Made by a program: the position numbers and the translations under genes. A stretch of 64,000 nucleotides of DNA from Arenibacter sp040216555 (lineage in GTDB: Bacteria; Bacteroidota; Bacteroidia; Flavobacteriales; Flavobacteriaceae), in assembly GCA_040216555.1 (NCBI GenBank), contig JAVJOW010000010.1:77024-141023 (forward strand). Reading direction: 5' to 3'. Positions within the stretch are counted from its first letter, which is position 1. Every line of letters starts with the position of its first letter. Of the stretch, positions 24,999 to 33,502 are shown in pieces. The notes below the pieces were generated by a model. It saw only the letters and a program-made list of their open reading frames with translations. It did not search any database and was not told the origin of the DNA.

Positions 24999-26654
24999 AT
25001 GATGTATCATATAAAAAGTAAAATGGCCATATTGGTTTTGGGACTCATTGTATTGGTTTCCTGCCACGGTCTAGAGGATTTAAATGAAAACCCAAACCAA
25101 ATTGGGTCGGACAATGTAGACCCTAACCTATTGGTAGGAACGGTGATTTCGGGAACCGCCAAGAATGTAGTCGGATTGGGATTTGGTGAAATGGCCGGGG
25201 TAATGCAACATACCCAAAAGGATGGTTGGAGCAGTGGGCACAATGCCTATGATTGGAGCAATGATTCCCACAGCTGGAGCGGGTATTACCGACTATTGAC
25301 CAATAACAAAACCTTGATTGAAAAGGCAGAGGCCGATAATTTGGAATTCCATATCGGTGTTGGTTTGGTCATGAAAGCCTATTTATTTGGAATGATAACG
25401 GACCTGTGGGGGGATGCCCCCTATTCGCAAGCATTAAGGGGCGACGAAGGAGCCGAGTTTTTTGATGCTGTTTTTGACGATCAAAAAGATATTTACTTGG
25501 GAATATTCACTGATTTGTCACGGGCCAATACACTATTGTCCAAAAACCAGGGCGAATATTTTAGCATTCAGCAAAATCAGGATGTACTTTATGGAGGTAC
25601 TGTTTCCAGATGGAGAAAATTTGCCAATTCCCTGGCTTTGCGTTATTATATGAGATTGTCTGCAAAGGAACCCGGTTTAGCGGAAGAGGGAATACGCAGA
25701 ATTTCTTCTAATCCAGGGCAGTATCCACTAATATTGGATGCGTCGGACGACGCCAATGTAGACTATGTTGGTACCAGTACGAACGATTCATGGCCTACCA
25801 ACACCAAATTTGATGTTGATCCTCAAGGTGCCTATTTTAGAATAAAAATGGCCGCTACCTTAGTGGAGGCATTACAGGCGCTGGACGATCCCAGATTGGG
25901 GGTTTGGGCCAATAAAATTGAAATACCTTTGGTTTTGGCTGCAGGTGAGCCAGATGACACGGACGAGATCCGCAACGGGGAACGATATGTGGGCCAGAAA
26001 TTGGTAGATGATCACTTGGAAATTGTAGGAGCACCGGTAAATTTCGATAAGGAATTTGTTGGTCTTCCCACAGCCATCCCCTTAGGGCCAGCCTATAACT
26101 TGAAGAAAGAATTCAACCAGGGATCTTACAATCCACATGTTTCCCAACTAAACGATATTTACAAGGAAGTTAGTGGGCCATTGCTTAAATCCCGCTTGAT
26201 CTCGGCAGCAGAGGTACATTTTATTCTATCAGAGGCAGCCTTGAAAGGTTGGGCTTCTGGTGGAGCGGAAGCCCATTATAACGAAGGGGTGAAACAGTCC
26301 CTGAAAGCCTGGGGCTTGGAAGATGCCTATTCCAGTTATATAGCTGGAGCTGTTTATGGAGGGCTGGAAGATATTATGGAACAAAAATGGATAGCAAGCT
26401 GGACCTCCGCCACCCAGTCCTGGTTCGATTATAGAAGAACAGGCCTTCCCGATTTACAGGCTGGTCCTGCGGCCAAACGCCCGGCCCTACCATTGCGTTT
26501 CTATTACCATATAGACGAGATAGACAATAATACGCAAAATGCCGAGGCCGCCATTCAAAAATTGGAAACTACTTCATTCAAAGGTGATGATGTTAGTAAC
26601 AATAGCGCTTGGTCCAAAATGTGGTTGTTGCAAGGAACGGGAAAACCCTACTAA
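24999..26654 (+). CDS. SusD/RagB-like outer-membrane lipoprotein (SusD_2 type, pair 1)
   Basis: A 551-residue lipoprotein with signal ending LIVLVSC and the typical start LEDLNENPNQ. Sequence such as KAYLFGMITDLWGDAPYSQAL, SNPGQYPLI and WFDYRRTGLPDL fits the SusD-like_2 branch rather than classical SusD. It is the lid of the SusCD import complex and binds ligand at the cell surface. Two ATGs, 24999 and 25002, are adjacent. A hairpin terminator follows at 26690. Members of this branch often serve non-starch substrates, including host-like glycans and peptides, so the substrate remains open. Confidence 0.93.
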   Translation: MMYHIKSKMAILVLGLIVLVSCHGLEDLNENPNQIGSDNVDPNLLVGTVISGTAKNVVGLGFGEMAGVMQHTQKDGWSSGHNAYDWSNDSHSWSGYYRLLTNNKTLIEKAEADNLEFHIGVGLVMKAYLFGMITDLWGDAPYSQALRGDEGAEFFDAVFDDQKDIYLGIFTDLSRANTLLSKNQGEYFSIQQNQDVLYGGTVSRWRKFANSLALRYYMRLSAKEPGLAEEGIRRISSNPGQYPLILDASDDANVDYVGTSTNDSWPTNTKFDVDPQGAYFRIKMAATLVEALQALDDPRLGVWANKIEIPLVLAAGEPDDTDEIRNGERYVGQKLVDDHLEIVGAPVNFDKEFVGLPTAIPLGPAYNLKKEFNQGSYNPHVSQLNDIYKEVSGPLLKSRLISAAEVHFILSEAALKGWASGGAEAHYNEGVKQSLKAWGLEDAYSSYIAGAVYGGLEDIMEQKWIASWTSATQSWFDYRRTGLPDLQAGPAAKRPALPLRFYYHIDEIDNNTQNAEAAIQKLETTSFKGDDVSNNSAWSKMWLLQGTGKPY

Positions 26655-26689
26655 ATAATTTATTTTAATTAATTAACACCTATTTTATA

Positions 26690-26718
26690 GGAGGCATTCC
26701 GTAAGGGCTGCCTCTTTT
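26690..26718 (+). terminator. intrinsic terminator after SusCD pair 1
   Basis: GAGGCA (26691-26696) pairs with TGCCTC (26709-26714), with an inner CC/GG pair, followed by TTTT. It lies about 40 bp past the SusD stop. The stem is short, so it may be only partly effective. Confidence 0.55.
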
Positions 26719-26782
26719 AATTCACCCAGATATGTATTTTAATAGGTATAGGCACATTGCATTCCTTTATTAACCGTTGACG

Positions 26783-26792
26783 TTGTATACAA
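26783..26792. promoter_or_regulatory. short palindrome upstream of the phosphatase gene
   Basis: TTGTATACAA is a perfect 10-bp palindrome within a longer imperfect repeat (TTGAC upstream, TGACAA downstream), about 135 bp before the ATG at 26926. It could be an operator; nothing else supports this. Confidence 0.2.
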
Positions 26793-26925
26793 TGACAATG
26801 ATTTGCTTCCCCTTTCATTAGGAATGGATCCTTATGGGAAACAGGTGTCGCAGGGTTTAAAAACATTTATTGATATATTTTTTCTAATGTCGGAATAATG
26901 GTTCCGAAGTTTAAATTTTAAAATC

Positions 26926-28047
26926 ATGCATAGAGTATTATTCTTATCCTTCTTTTTTATTGGCCTAATTGGTATGGCACAAGTAAAGGAGAAAATTGCC
27001 TTTGGCCCTTATATTCAGCAAATGGGAGTCAAAGATGCCACCATATGTTGGTCTACCTTGGAAAGTTCGCCCACCATTACGGATAAGGAAGGAAATGTAA
27101 AGACCATTGCGGAATACAAACACCACAAAATTCATCTTGGAGACCTGGAACCCAATACAGAATATCAATATGATGTACTCAACGATGGTTCGGATGAAGG
27201 AAAGGGTACACTGACTACTTATCCCGATGAAATAATCCCTTTTAATTTTGCGGTTACCGGTGACTCCCGTAACCGGCACGATGTGCATGCCAAAATAGTG
27301 GCCAAAATCATGGAGACCAATCCAAGGTTTATCATCAATTCAGGGGATTTGGTGGCCAACGGACGGTCTATCAGCGATTGGGAAGCCTTTTTTGGGGTGA
27401 ACAAGGAGCTTATGAGAAATACGCCCTACTATCCTGTTTTGGGCAACCATGAAAAGGATTCGCCCTATTACTATGATCTCTTCGATCTGCCCAATAATGA
27501 AAAATACTACTATTTCACCGTTGGAGATGCCCTATTTATTGTTTTGGACAGTGAGGGCAAGCAAATTTCCGAACCCGATTTTATCTCGGAAAAGAATAGT
27601 GACGCCTTCTGGCAAAGTGCCTTCTCCGAGTATTTTAATACCCAGAAAAAATGGTTAGAAAATGTTTTGGAATTAAATAAGGAAGCAGGATTTGTGTTCG
27701 TTTTTCAACACAAACCCTTGTACAGTGCCATGAAAAATAGAAAGGCTGAAGCAGAACAGACCCGTAAGTTTTGGGGCGACATTTTTGAAAGACATAAGGT
27801 GCAGGTCTTTTTGAACGGGCATGATCACCATTATCACCGTGCCACTAAAAATGGAGTCCATTATATAACTTCTGCCGGAGCAGGAGCACCCTTGTACGAT
27901 ATTGAGCTCACCTTGCCGGAAACAAAAAAATCCAGCAAAATAGAACATTTTGTCAATGTTCAGATCAATAAGAAGAATGCCTATTTGTATGTGACTGACA
28001 TAAACGGCGATGAAATTGAAACTGTTGAAATAAAAAGAAGAAAATAA
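26926..28047 (+). CDS. purple-acid-phosphatase-like metallophosphoesterase
   Basis: A 373-residue exported protein with a cleavable signal (LFLSFFFIGLIGMAQ). An N-terminal fibronectin-like domain of the purple acid phosphatase kind (about 20-100, ending LEPNTEYQYDV) precedes a calcineurin-type catalytic domain: FAVTGDSR, INSGDLV, PVLGNHE, FQHKPL and LNGHDHHYHR supply the metal ligands of a two-metal centre. It should hydrolyse phosphate esters in the periplasm or outside the cell. It is followed after 22 bp by a polytopic membrane protein gene. Phosphate release from phosphorylated glycans or lipids would fit the neighbourhood, but this is inference. Confidence 0.88.
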   Translation: MHRVLFLSFFFIGLIGMAQVKEKIAFGPYIQQMGVKDATICWSTLESSPTITDKEGNVKTIAEYKHHKIHLGDLEPNTEYQYDVLNDGSDEGKGTLTTYPDEIIPFNFAVTGDSRNRHDVHAKIVAKIMETNPRFIINSGDLVANGRSISDWEAFFGVNKELMRNTPYYPVLGNHEKDSPYYYDLFDLPNNEKYYYFTVGDALFIVLDSEGKQISEPDFISEKNSDAFWQSAFSEYFNTQKKWLENVLELNKEAGFVFVFQHKPLYSAMKNRKAEAEQTRKFWGDIFERHKVQVFLNGHDHHYHRATKNGVHYITSAGAGAPLYDIELTLPETKKSSKIEHFVNVQINKKNAYLYVTDINGDEIETVEIKRRK

Positions 28048-28069
28048 ACCTTGGTAAAATTATAAACAG

Positions 28070-29341
28070 ATGAAAACTAATAAAATAGGGATTCAAGTTT
28101 TAGTAGTGGCCATGTCCCTCGCCACTGCTTGGGCCATTCGGGGGCAATTTGGACATGAACAGGGTGCTGCCTGGGCAGGGGCAATAGGAGGCCTGGCCCT
28201 GGTGCTCGTTTCCGGCAGAAAGGATTGGTATAACAAAATGATATTGGTGGCGCTGGCATCGGCTATAGGTTGGGGAGCTGGAGGAATGATTAGCTATGGC
28301 ATGGTAGTAGGCTATGGTTTCGCCGATAATTTCGTCAATGCCTATTACGGATTGGGGATGCTTTTCGTTATCGGTGGTTTATTCGGTTTATTGGGCGGTG
28401 GCTTAGTAGGTTTGACCCTGGATTCAACCAAGGAAAATAGGGTAAGATGGGGGGCGTTGTTTACGGAAATGACAGTTGGTGGAATTATGAGTTATTATTT
28501 TCTTATAGAGCAGATCGGTTTTAAAATGACACCACCTAGATCAGAAGCCTGGGCCCTGTGTTTTGGGGCCGGATTGGCCATGTTGTGGTATATGGCCAGG
28601 GAAAAGAGAAACTCTGCCATTAGGGTAGCTTTTTACGCTATGTTGGGCGGAGGTATTGGCTTTGGTTTTGGTAATTTTTTACATGTTCTTGGAAATACAT
28701 GGGAAATTCCCTTTAATATGTGGAATGTAATGGAATACAGCATCGGTATTTGTGGTGGATCGGGTATGGCCTATGGGGTGTTTAGTTCCAAGTGGCCCAA
28801 GGAAATCCCAAGGGCCACAAAATGGGAAAATTGGTCTGCCCTATTTATTGTGGTGCTTTTTATTCCATTGATCGTTTACAGGGAGTCCTTGACCTATTCC
28901 CATATTGCCAGACGTTTAAAGGATTTGCCCAATATAGAATCCATTGCCTCTACGAGTACCGTAATGGTCCTTTTGGTGTTATTGGCAATGGTGATATCCA
29001 TCTTTTGGAGATTTAAAAAAGAGCAATTTTCGCAAAAAGATGTTTCGATTACATTTTTCACCATGCTTATAACTTACACCTTTATGAGCTATGCCGTAAC
29101 GGGTATTTTTGGGGGAGAAATGCACCTTAACCATCATCTATATGTATTGAACATAATATTGATCTTCGCTTTGCTACGATTCAATAATTTACAGTTCAAC
29201 TATACGGAAATGGATAAGGTAGATCTTAAAAAATGGTTCTTTTATTTATTGATCGTACTTGGAGTTCTGGCAATTCTGGCATTGATAGCCATAAACGTGC
29301 ACGGAGACTTGGGAGACAGGAATAGATTTCCTGTGAATTAA
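28070..29341 (+). CDS. glycine-rich polytopic inner-membrane protein, unknown family
   Basis: A 423-residue protein with about 11-12 hydrophobic segments. Many helices are rich in glycine (GGLALVLVSG, AIGWGAGGMISYGMVVGYGF, GGLFGLLGGGLVGL, GGGIGFGFGNFLHVLG), and charged loops between helices are short. Conserved-looking polar points inside the membrane include AIRGQFGHEQGA near the N-terminus and GEMHLNHHLY late in the protein. This looks like a transporter or channel, but I do not recognise the family. It sits 22 bp after the phosphatase and 17 bp before the next gene, so a three-gene unit is likely. A role in taking up a product of the phosphatase is possible, not shown. Confidence 0.7.
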   Translation: MKTNKIGIQVLVVAMSLATAWAIRGQFGHEQGAAWAGAIGGLALVLVSGRKDWYNKMILVALASAIGWGAGGMISYGMVVGYGFADNFVNAYYGLGMLFVIGGLFGLLGGGLVGLTLDSTKENRVRWGALFTEMTVGGIMSYYFLIEQIGFKMTPPRSEAWALCFGAGLAMLWYMAREKRNSAIRVAFYAMLGGGIGFGFGNFLHVLGNTWEIPFNMWNVMEYSIGICGGSGMAYGVFSSKWPKEIPRATKWENWSALFIVVLFIPLIVYRESLTYSHIARRLKDLPNIESIASTSTVMVLLVLLAMVISIFWRFKKEQFSQKDVSITFFTMLITYTFMSYAVTGIFGGEMHLNHHLYVLNIILIFALLRFNNLQFNYTEMDKVDLKKWFFYLLIVLGVLAILALIAINVHGDLGDRNRFPVN

Positions 29342-29358
29342 ATTGAGGATTGATTTTA

Positions 29359-30018
29359 ATGGAGGAAGGAGTACAAAGAAAATACCTGAAGTCTGTTGGG
29401 ACTATTTTGATTATTTCTATGGGCTATGCAGTCTTAAGATATAATGTGGTGGGAACTGTTGCATGGAAAGATTTACCAATATTTATTCTTAATAAGGGCG
29501 TGTCATTGGCCGCAATAGTATTGCTTACTTTTAGTTTTACAATTAGGCCACTTCTAAATTTGGGATTTCCAGCTTTATATTTTGGGTTGGAGAGCAGAAA
29601 AATCTTTGGAATATCAGGTCTGTTGTTGACCATATTTCATGTGCTCCTTAGTTTTTTGATTTTTAATCCTCAATACTATCCCAAATTTTTTGATAGCGAT
29701 AACAGCTTGTCTGTCATAGGTAATTTTAGTCTGCTTGCCGGCATGGCCAGTTTCATGATACTGGGACTTTATCACTGGTGCTTTAGAAATCGCTTTAAAA
29801 ATAAAGAAATGCTTATAGATATTATTACATCAAAGGAATTCCTATTAGGGCTGTTATTCCTGTTGGGAGTACATCTTGTTTTTATGGGATATTCTACTTG
29901 GACCAATCCTTCAAAATGGCAGGGAGGTCTGCCTCCAATAAGTTTAATTTCTTTTGTCGTAGTACTTTTTGGTTTCGTCATAAATGGATTTGCACGCACT
30001 TCAGTTGGAAAAGTATAG
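29359..30018 (+). CDS. small polytopic membrane protein, possible ferric-reductase-like haem protein
   Basis: The start at 29359 (ATG) is preferred over the TTG nine bases upstream because GAGGA at 29345-29349 is well spaced for it. The 219-residue product has about six membrane helices. Histidines lie inside or at the edge of three of them (TIFHVLLSF, GLYHWCF, GVHLVFMGYSTW), a pattern like the ferric-reductase/MsrQ-type cytochrome b domain, which holds b-type haem. That assignment is tentative. It ends the three-gene unit with the phosphatase and the glycine-rich membrane protein. Confidence 0.55.
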   Translation: MEEGVQRKYLKSVGTILIISMGYAVLRYNVVGTVAWKDLPIFILNKGVSLAAIVLLTFSFTIRPLLNLGFPALYFGLESRKIFGISGLLLTIFHVLLSFLIFNPQYYPKFFDSDNSLSVIGNFSLLAGMASFMILGLYHWCFRNRFKNKEMLIDIITSKEFLLGLLFLLGVHLVFMGYSTWTNPSKWQGGLPPISLISFVVVLFGFVINGFARTSVGKV

Positions 30019-30328
30019 GCCGTATGCACTGGGTAAACAATATACAACTAAGGGGCATCAGCCAAATGCAACACGTGGTAGCTTTCTTACTAAAGACAAA
30101 GTGTTGGAGGGTTGAAAAATTTAACAATGTGCACCTGGGGATCAATGCTTCTTTTTACTACCTTAGATTTATACTATTTGTACAACCGTTGTAATATAAC
30201 TCAATGTAAGATTTATGTTATGAATACGTGAAATTACATGGTTTGAGGACATTATATTTGCAATGTGCTTAAACGTTTTACTACATTAGTATCCGTGAAA
30301 TTAATTTAACCAACTAATTAAACTTTAG
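30019..30328. other. 310-bp spacer before SusCD pair 2
   Basis: No convincing ORF. A TATATTTG sequence at 30253-30260 matches the TAnnTTTG -7 box and lies about 70 bp upstream of the SusC ATG. No hairpin with a T-run was found after the gene ending at 30018. Confidence 0.55.
30253..30260 (+). promoter_or_regulatory. candidate -7 box for SusCD pair 2
   Basis: TATATTTG fits TAnnTTTG exactly. No clear TTG is present at the usual -33 spacing. It would give a leader of about 60 bases before the ATG at 30329. Confidence 0.35.
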
Positions 30329-33300
30329 ATGAAAAAACTAGAACACTTGGTATTTTCCTTCTATTTGCAAAAATGGAGGGAATTATGTTTTTTGCCAAAA
30401 TTTGAAATTAAGCACTTTTTGCTGTTTTGCACCCTTCTTTTTGGTTTGGGTGCCAATGAAGTAAGGGCCAATGCATCAATTTCTTTTGATGCCATAGTGC
30501 AAGATCCCATAACGGTGAGGGGAAATATCACCGATTCCCAGGGAATGCCACTTTCAGGGGCCTCCGTACAGGAGAAAAATACCAGTAATGGTGCTGTTGC
30601 CGATTTTGATGGTAATTACACTATAGAAGTTAGTTCCAGTAATGCCATATTGGTGTTTTCATATTTAGGAATGCAGACTGTGGAAAGAACAGTTGGTCAG
30701 AATACCTTGATCAATGTACAACTGGAAGAGGATGCCAATTTCCTTGATGAGGTAGTCGTTGTTGGTTATGGTACAACAGCAAAAAAGGATGTTACCGGTG
30801 CCATTTCCTCTATAAAAGGGGACGACTTTAAGAACCTGCCCATATCTGGAATAGATAAGGCCCTTCAAGGAAGGATGGCTGGAGTCCAGGTAGTGCCCAA
30901 TGGAGGAGCCCCTGGAGGCTCGGTCGCCATTAGAATTCGTGGAACGGGTACGGTAAACAACTCGGAGCCTTTGTATGTGGTGGACGGTATACCCACAGGT
31001 AATATTGATGGGGTAAATCCGAACGACATTGAATCCATACAAGTTTTAAAGGATGCTTCAGCCTCAGCTATTTATGGTACCAGGGCTGCCAACGGGGTAG
31101 TTATAGTGACTACCAGAAAAGGAAAATCCGGCAAGTTGAATATGAGCATTGATGCCTACACCGGTTTCTCCAATGTGGGCAAAACTTTGGATGTTTTGGA
31201 TGCATCTACCTTGGCTGAAATAAAGAGGGAGCGTTATGCCAATGATGGCATTCCGGTAAACCCTATCTGGCAGGATCCTCAGTATCAGACACAACTTACG
31301 GACTGGCAGGATGCCCTTTTTGTAACGGGCAAAACACAGAATGTTGATCTTAACATTAGTGGAGGTAACGATAATTCAACTTATCTGTTTGGTTTGGGGT
31401 ATTACAATGAAGAAGGTATCATTGAGAAATCTGCAGCAGACCGTGTCAGTTTAAGAATTAATTCCGATCATAAAGTCAAGAAGTGGTTAAAAATTGGACA
31501 AACAATGTCCTTATCCTCTAGGACAAGCAACGGGTTTAATACCACTTCCGCCCAAAACGGACTAATATGGAGTGCCATACGTTTTAATCCAGGGCTCCCA
31601 ATAAAGGATAGTGATGGCAACTATAGCTCCAATCAGATCAGTAGTGAATTTGGAGATATTAACAACCCTTTGTTCGAGGTAGATATTCTGGATGCAGATA
31701 GTAGGGAAACGCGACTATTGGCAAACATAACCCCCGAAATAGCTATAACGGAAGATTTGAAGTTCAAAGCTAATTTTGGTGTTGATGCCTCCGTCTTGGA
31801 TCAAAGAAGTTTCAGACCACAAGTGCTAAATCAAATTAGAACTTCCAATGTAAATAATGCAAACCGTAATTACGCCGAGCAGTTTTCGTTTTTAATGGAA
31901 TATTTTCTAAGCTACGACAAGATCTTTGGAGACCATAGAATAGGTGCTGTTGGTGGATACACTCAGCAATCATTTGATTACCAAGGGTTCAATGCAAGTG
32001 CAAGAAATTTGCCGGATGAAGACCCTAGTCAACGTCTACTTAGTACGGGCGAGATGAACGGTATGGGTGAATACAAGGCCCATGACGGATTGGAGTCAAT
32101 CTTCGGAAGAGTCAATTATTCCTATATGGATAAATATCTGCTGACCGCAACAGTAAGGTCGGATGAATCCTCAAAATTTGCCGAAGGAAATAGAACAGGT
32201 GTTTTTCCTGCTTTTTCACTGGGCTGGAGGGTTTCGGAAGAGTCCTTTTTTGATGTCCCATTCATGAATAATTTAAAAGTTACCGGTGGTTGGGGAGAAC
32301 TTGGTAACCAGAATATTGATAGATTGCAATACTTGGCAAGAATAAGCCGTGGACAGAGATACTCTTTAGGCTTGGACGGAAGTGTGGATTTGATTGGAGC
32401 CAATCAATCCAGTTTTGCCAATACCGATATTTCTTGGGAAACGGTGAGAATGACCAATATTGGCGTCGATATGGGCTTCTTGGATAACAAATTAACGTCA
32501 AACTTTAATTACTTTATTAAGGATACGGACGATATGTTGCTTAGACCACCAGTTATTGGATCTCAAGGAAGTAATCCTTCGCCATTCCTGAACATTGGTA
32601 AAGTAAGGAACAAAGGTTTGGAAGTGGAACTGAACTGGCAGGACTCTAAGGGCGACTTTGGATATAGCGTAGGGGCCAACGCTTCCTTTGTTAAAAATGA
32701 GGTTGTGAAATTGGTGAGCGGTACTTTTTTAGGATCTAGACTTTATGGAAGACCTAACCAAGAGATTACCCGTACCTATGAAGGGAATCCTATAGGTACC
32801 TTTTACGGGTGGCGTGCCGATGGTCTTTTTCAAACTCAGGCAGATATCGATGCCCACGCGGATCAACCGGGAGCAGTACCAGGAGATGTTCGTTTTATCG
32901 ACATCAATAACGATAACGTAATTGATGATAAGGATAGGGAGATTATAGGTAGTCCACATCCAAAAATGACTTATGGTATCAATGCCAGTGCAAATTACAA
33001 GGGTTTTGATTTAACCATGTTCTTTTTAGGGGTTGCGGGTGTTGAAATCTACAACGCAGACAGAATGCAGGGCTTGGATGCCAGTTATCCTTTCAACTTA
33101 TACTCGGACATTACAGGGCGTTGGACAGGTCCAGGCACTAGTAATGATATTCCAAGAGTATCTACCTTACGTACCAACTTAAACCATAGGACATCTGATT
33201 TGTTTATTGAAAAAGGAGATTTTTTAAGGTTGAAAAATCTTACTGTAGGCTATACAATACCATCGGATATTACCGATAAAATTGGGTTGTCCCGATTAAG

Positions 33301-33457
33301 GTTCTATGTAACTGGACAGAACGTCTTTACCATAACTGGGTACTCAGGCTTTGATCCTGAATTGGGATTAACCGATGGAAATTTGCAGCAGAATGTGGAT
33401 TTTGCTCAATTCCCGCAAGCAAGAACGTATTTGTTAGGTGCTAATATTGGTTTTTAA
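30329..33457 (+). CDS. SusC/RagA-family TonB-linked outer-membrane transporter (pair 2)
   Basis: A 1042-residue outer-membrane transporter with an unusually long N-terminal region before the hydrophobic signal core (about 28-44, HFLLFCTLLFGLGAN). A carboxypeptidase-regulatory-like domain follows (about 62-135), then the plug with FLDEVVVVGYGTTAKKDVTGA and RIRGTGTVNNSEPLYVVDGIP, and YGTRAANGVVIVTTRKG. The barrel ends with ARTYLLGANIGF, the terminal phenylalanine of outer-membrane beta-barrels. It is the classical SusC type, unlike pair 1. SusD follows after 45 bp. It should import a ligand processed by the enzymes downstream (aldolase, GH31), though no depolymerase lies directly beside it. Confidence 0.95.
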   Translation: MKKLEHLVFSFYLQKWRELCFLPKFEIKHFLLFCTLLFGLGANEVRANASISFDAIVQDPITVRGNITDSQGMPLSGASVQEKNTSNGAVADFDGNYTIEVSSSNAILVFSYLGMQTVERTVGQNTLINVQLEEDANFLDEVVVVGYGTTAKKDVTGAISSIKGDDFKNLPISGIDKALQGRMAGVQVVPNGGAPGGSVAIRIRGTGTVNNSEPLYVVDGIPTGNIDGVNPNDIESIQVLKDASASAIYGTRAANGVVIVTTRKGKSGKLNMSIDAYTGFSNVGKTLDVLDASTLAEIKRERYANDGIPVNPIWQDPQYQTQLTDWQDALFVTGKTQNVDLNISGGNDNSTYLFGLGYYNEEGIIEKSAADRVSLRINSDHKVKKWLKIGQTMSLSSRTSNGFNTTSAQNGLIWSAIRFNPGLPIKDSDGNYSSNQISSEFGDINNPLFEVDILDADSRETRLLANITPEIAITEDLKFKANFGVDASVLDQRSFRPQVLNQIRTSNVNNANRNYAEQFSFLMEYFLSYDKIFGDHRIGAVGGYTQQSFDYQGFNASARNLPDEDPSQRLLSTGEMNGMGEYKAHDGLESIFGRVNYSYMDKYLLTATVRSDESSKFAEGNRTGVFPAFSLGWRVSEESFFDVPFMNNLKVTGGWGELGNQNIDRLQYLARISRGQRYSLGLDGSVDLIGANQSSFANTDISWETVRMTNIGVDMGFLDNKLTSNFNYFIKDTDDMLLRPPVIGSQGSNPSPFLNIGKVRNKGLEVELNWQDSKGDFGYSVGANASFVKNEVVKLVSGTFLGSRLYGRPNQEITRTYEGNPIGTFYGWRADGLFQTQADIDAHADQPGAVPGDVRFIDINNDNVIDDKDREIIGSPHPKMTYGINASANYKGFDLTMFFLGVAGVEIYNADRMQGLDASYPFNLYSDITGRWTGPGTSNDIPRVSTLRTNLNHRTSDLFIEKGDFLRLKNLTVGYTIPSDITDKIGLSRLRFYVTGQNVFTITGYSGFDPELGLTDGNLQQNVDFAQFPQARTYLLGANIGF

Positions 33458-33502
33458 TATATTGGTATAGATTCAATTTAATAAATAGAAAACTTAAAAA
33501 TC

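Noticed and set aside
26655..26925. Possible small RNA in the spacer after susD pair 1
   Set aside because: Only a short hairpin and a palindrome; no promoter-terminator pair that would define an RNA gene.
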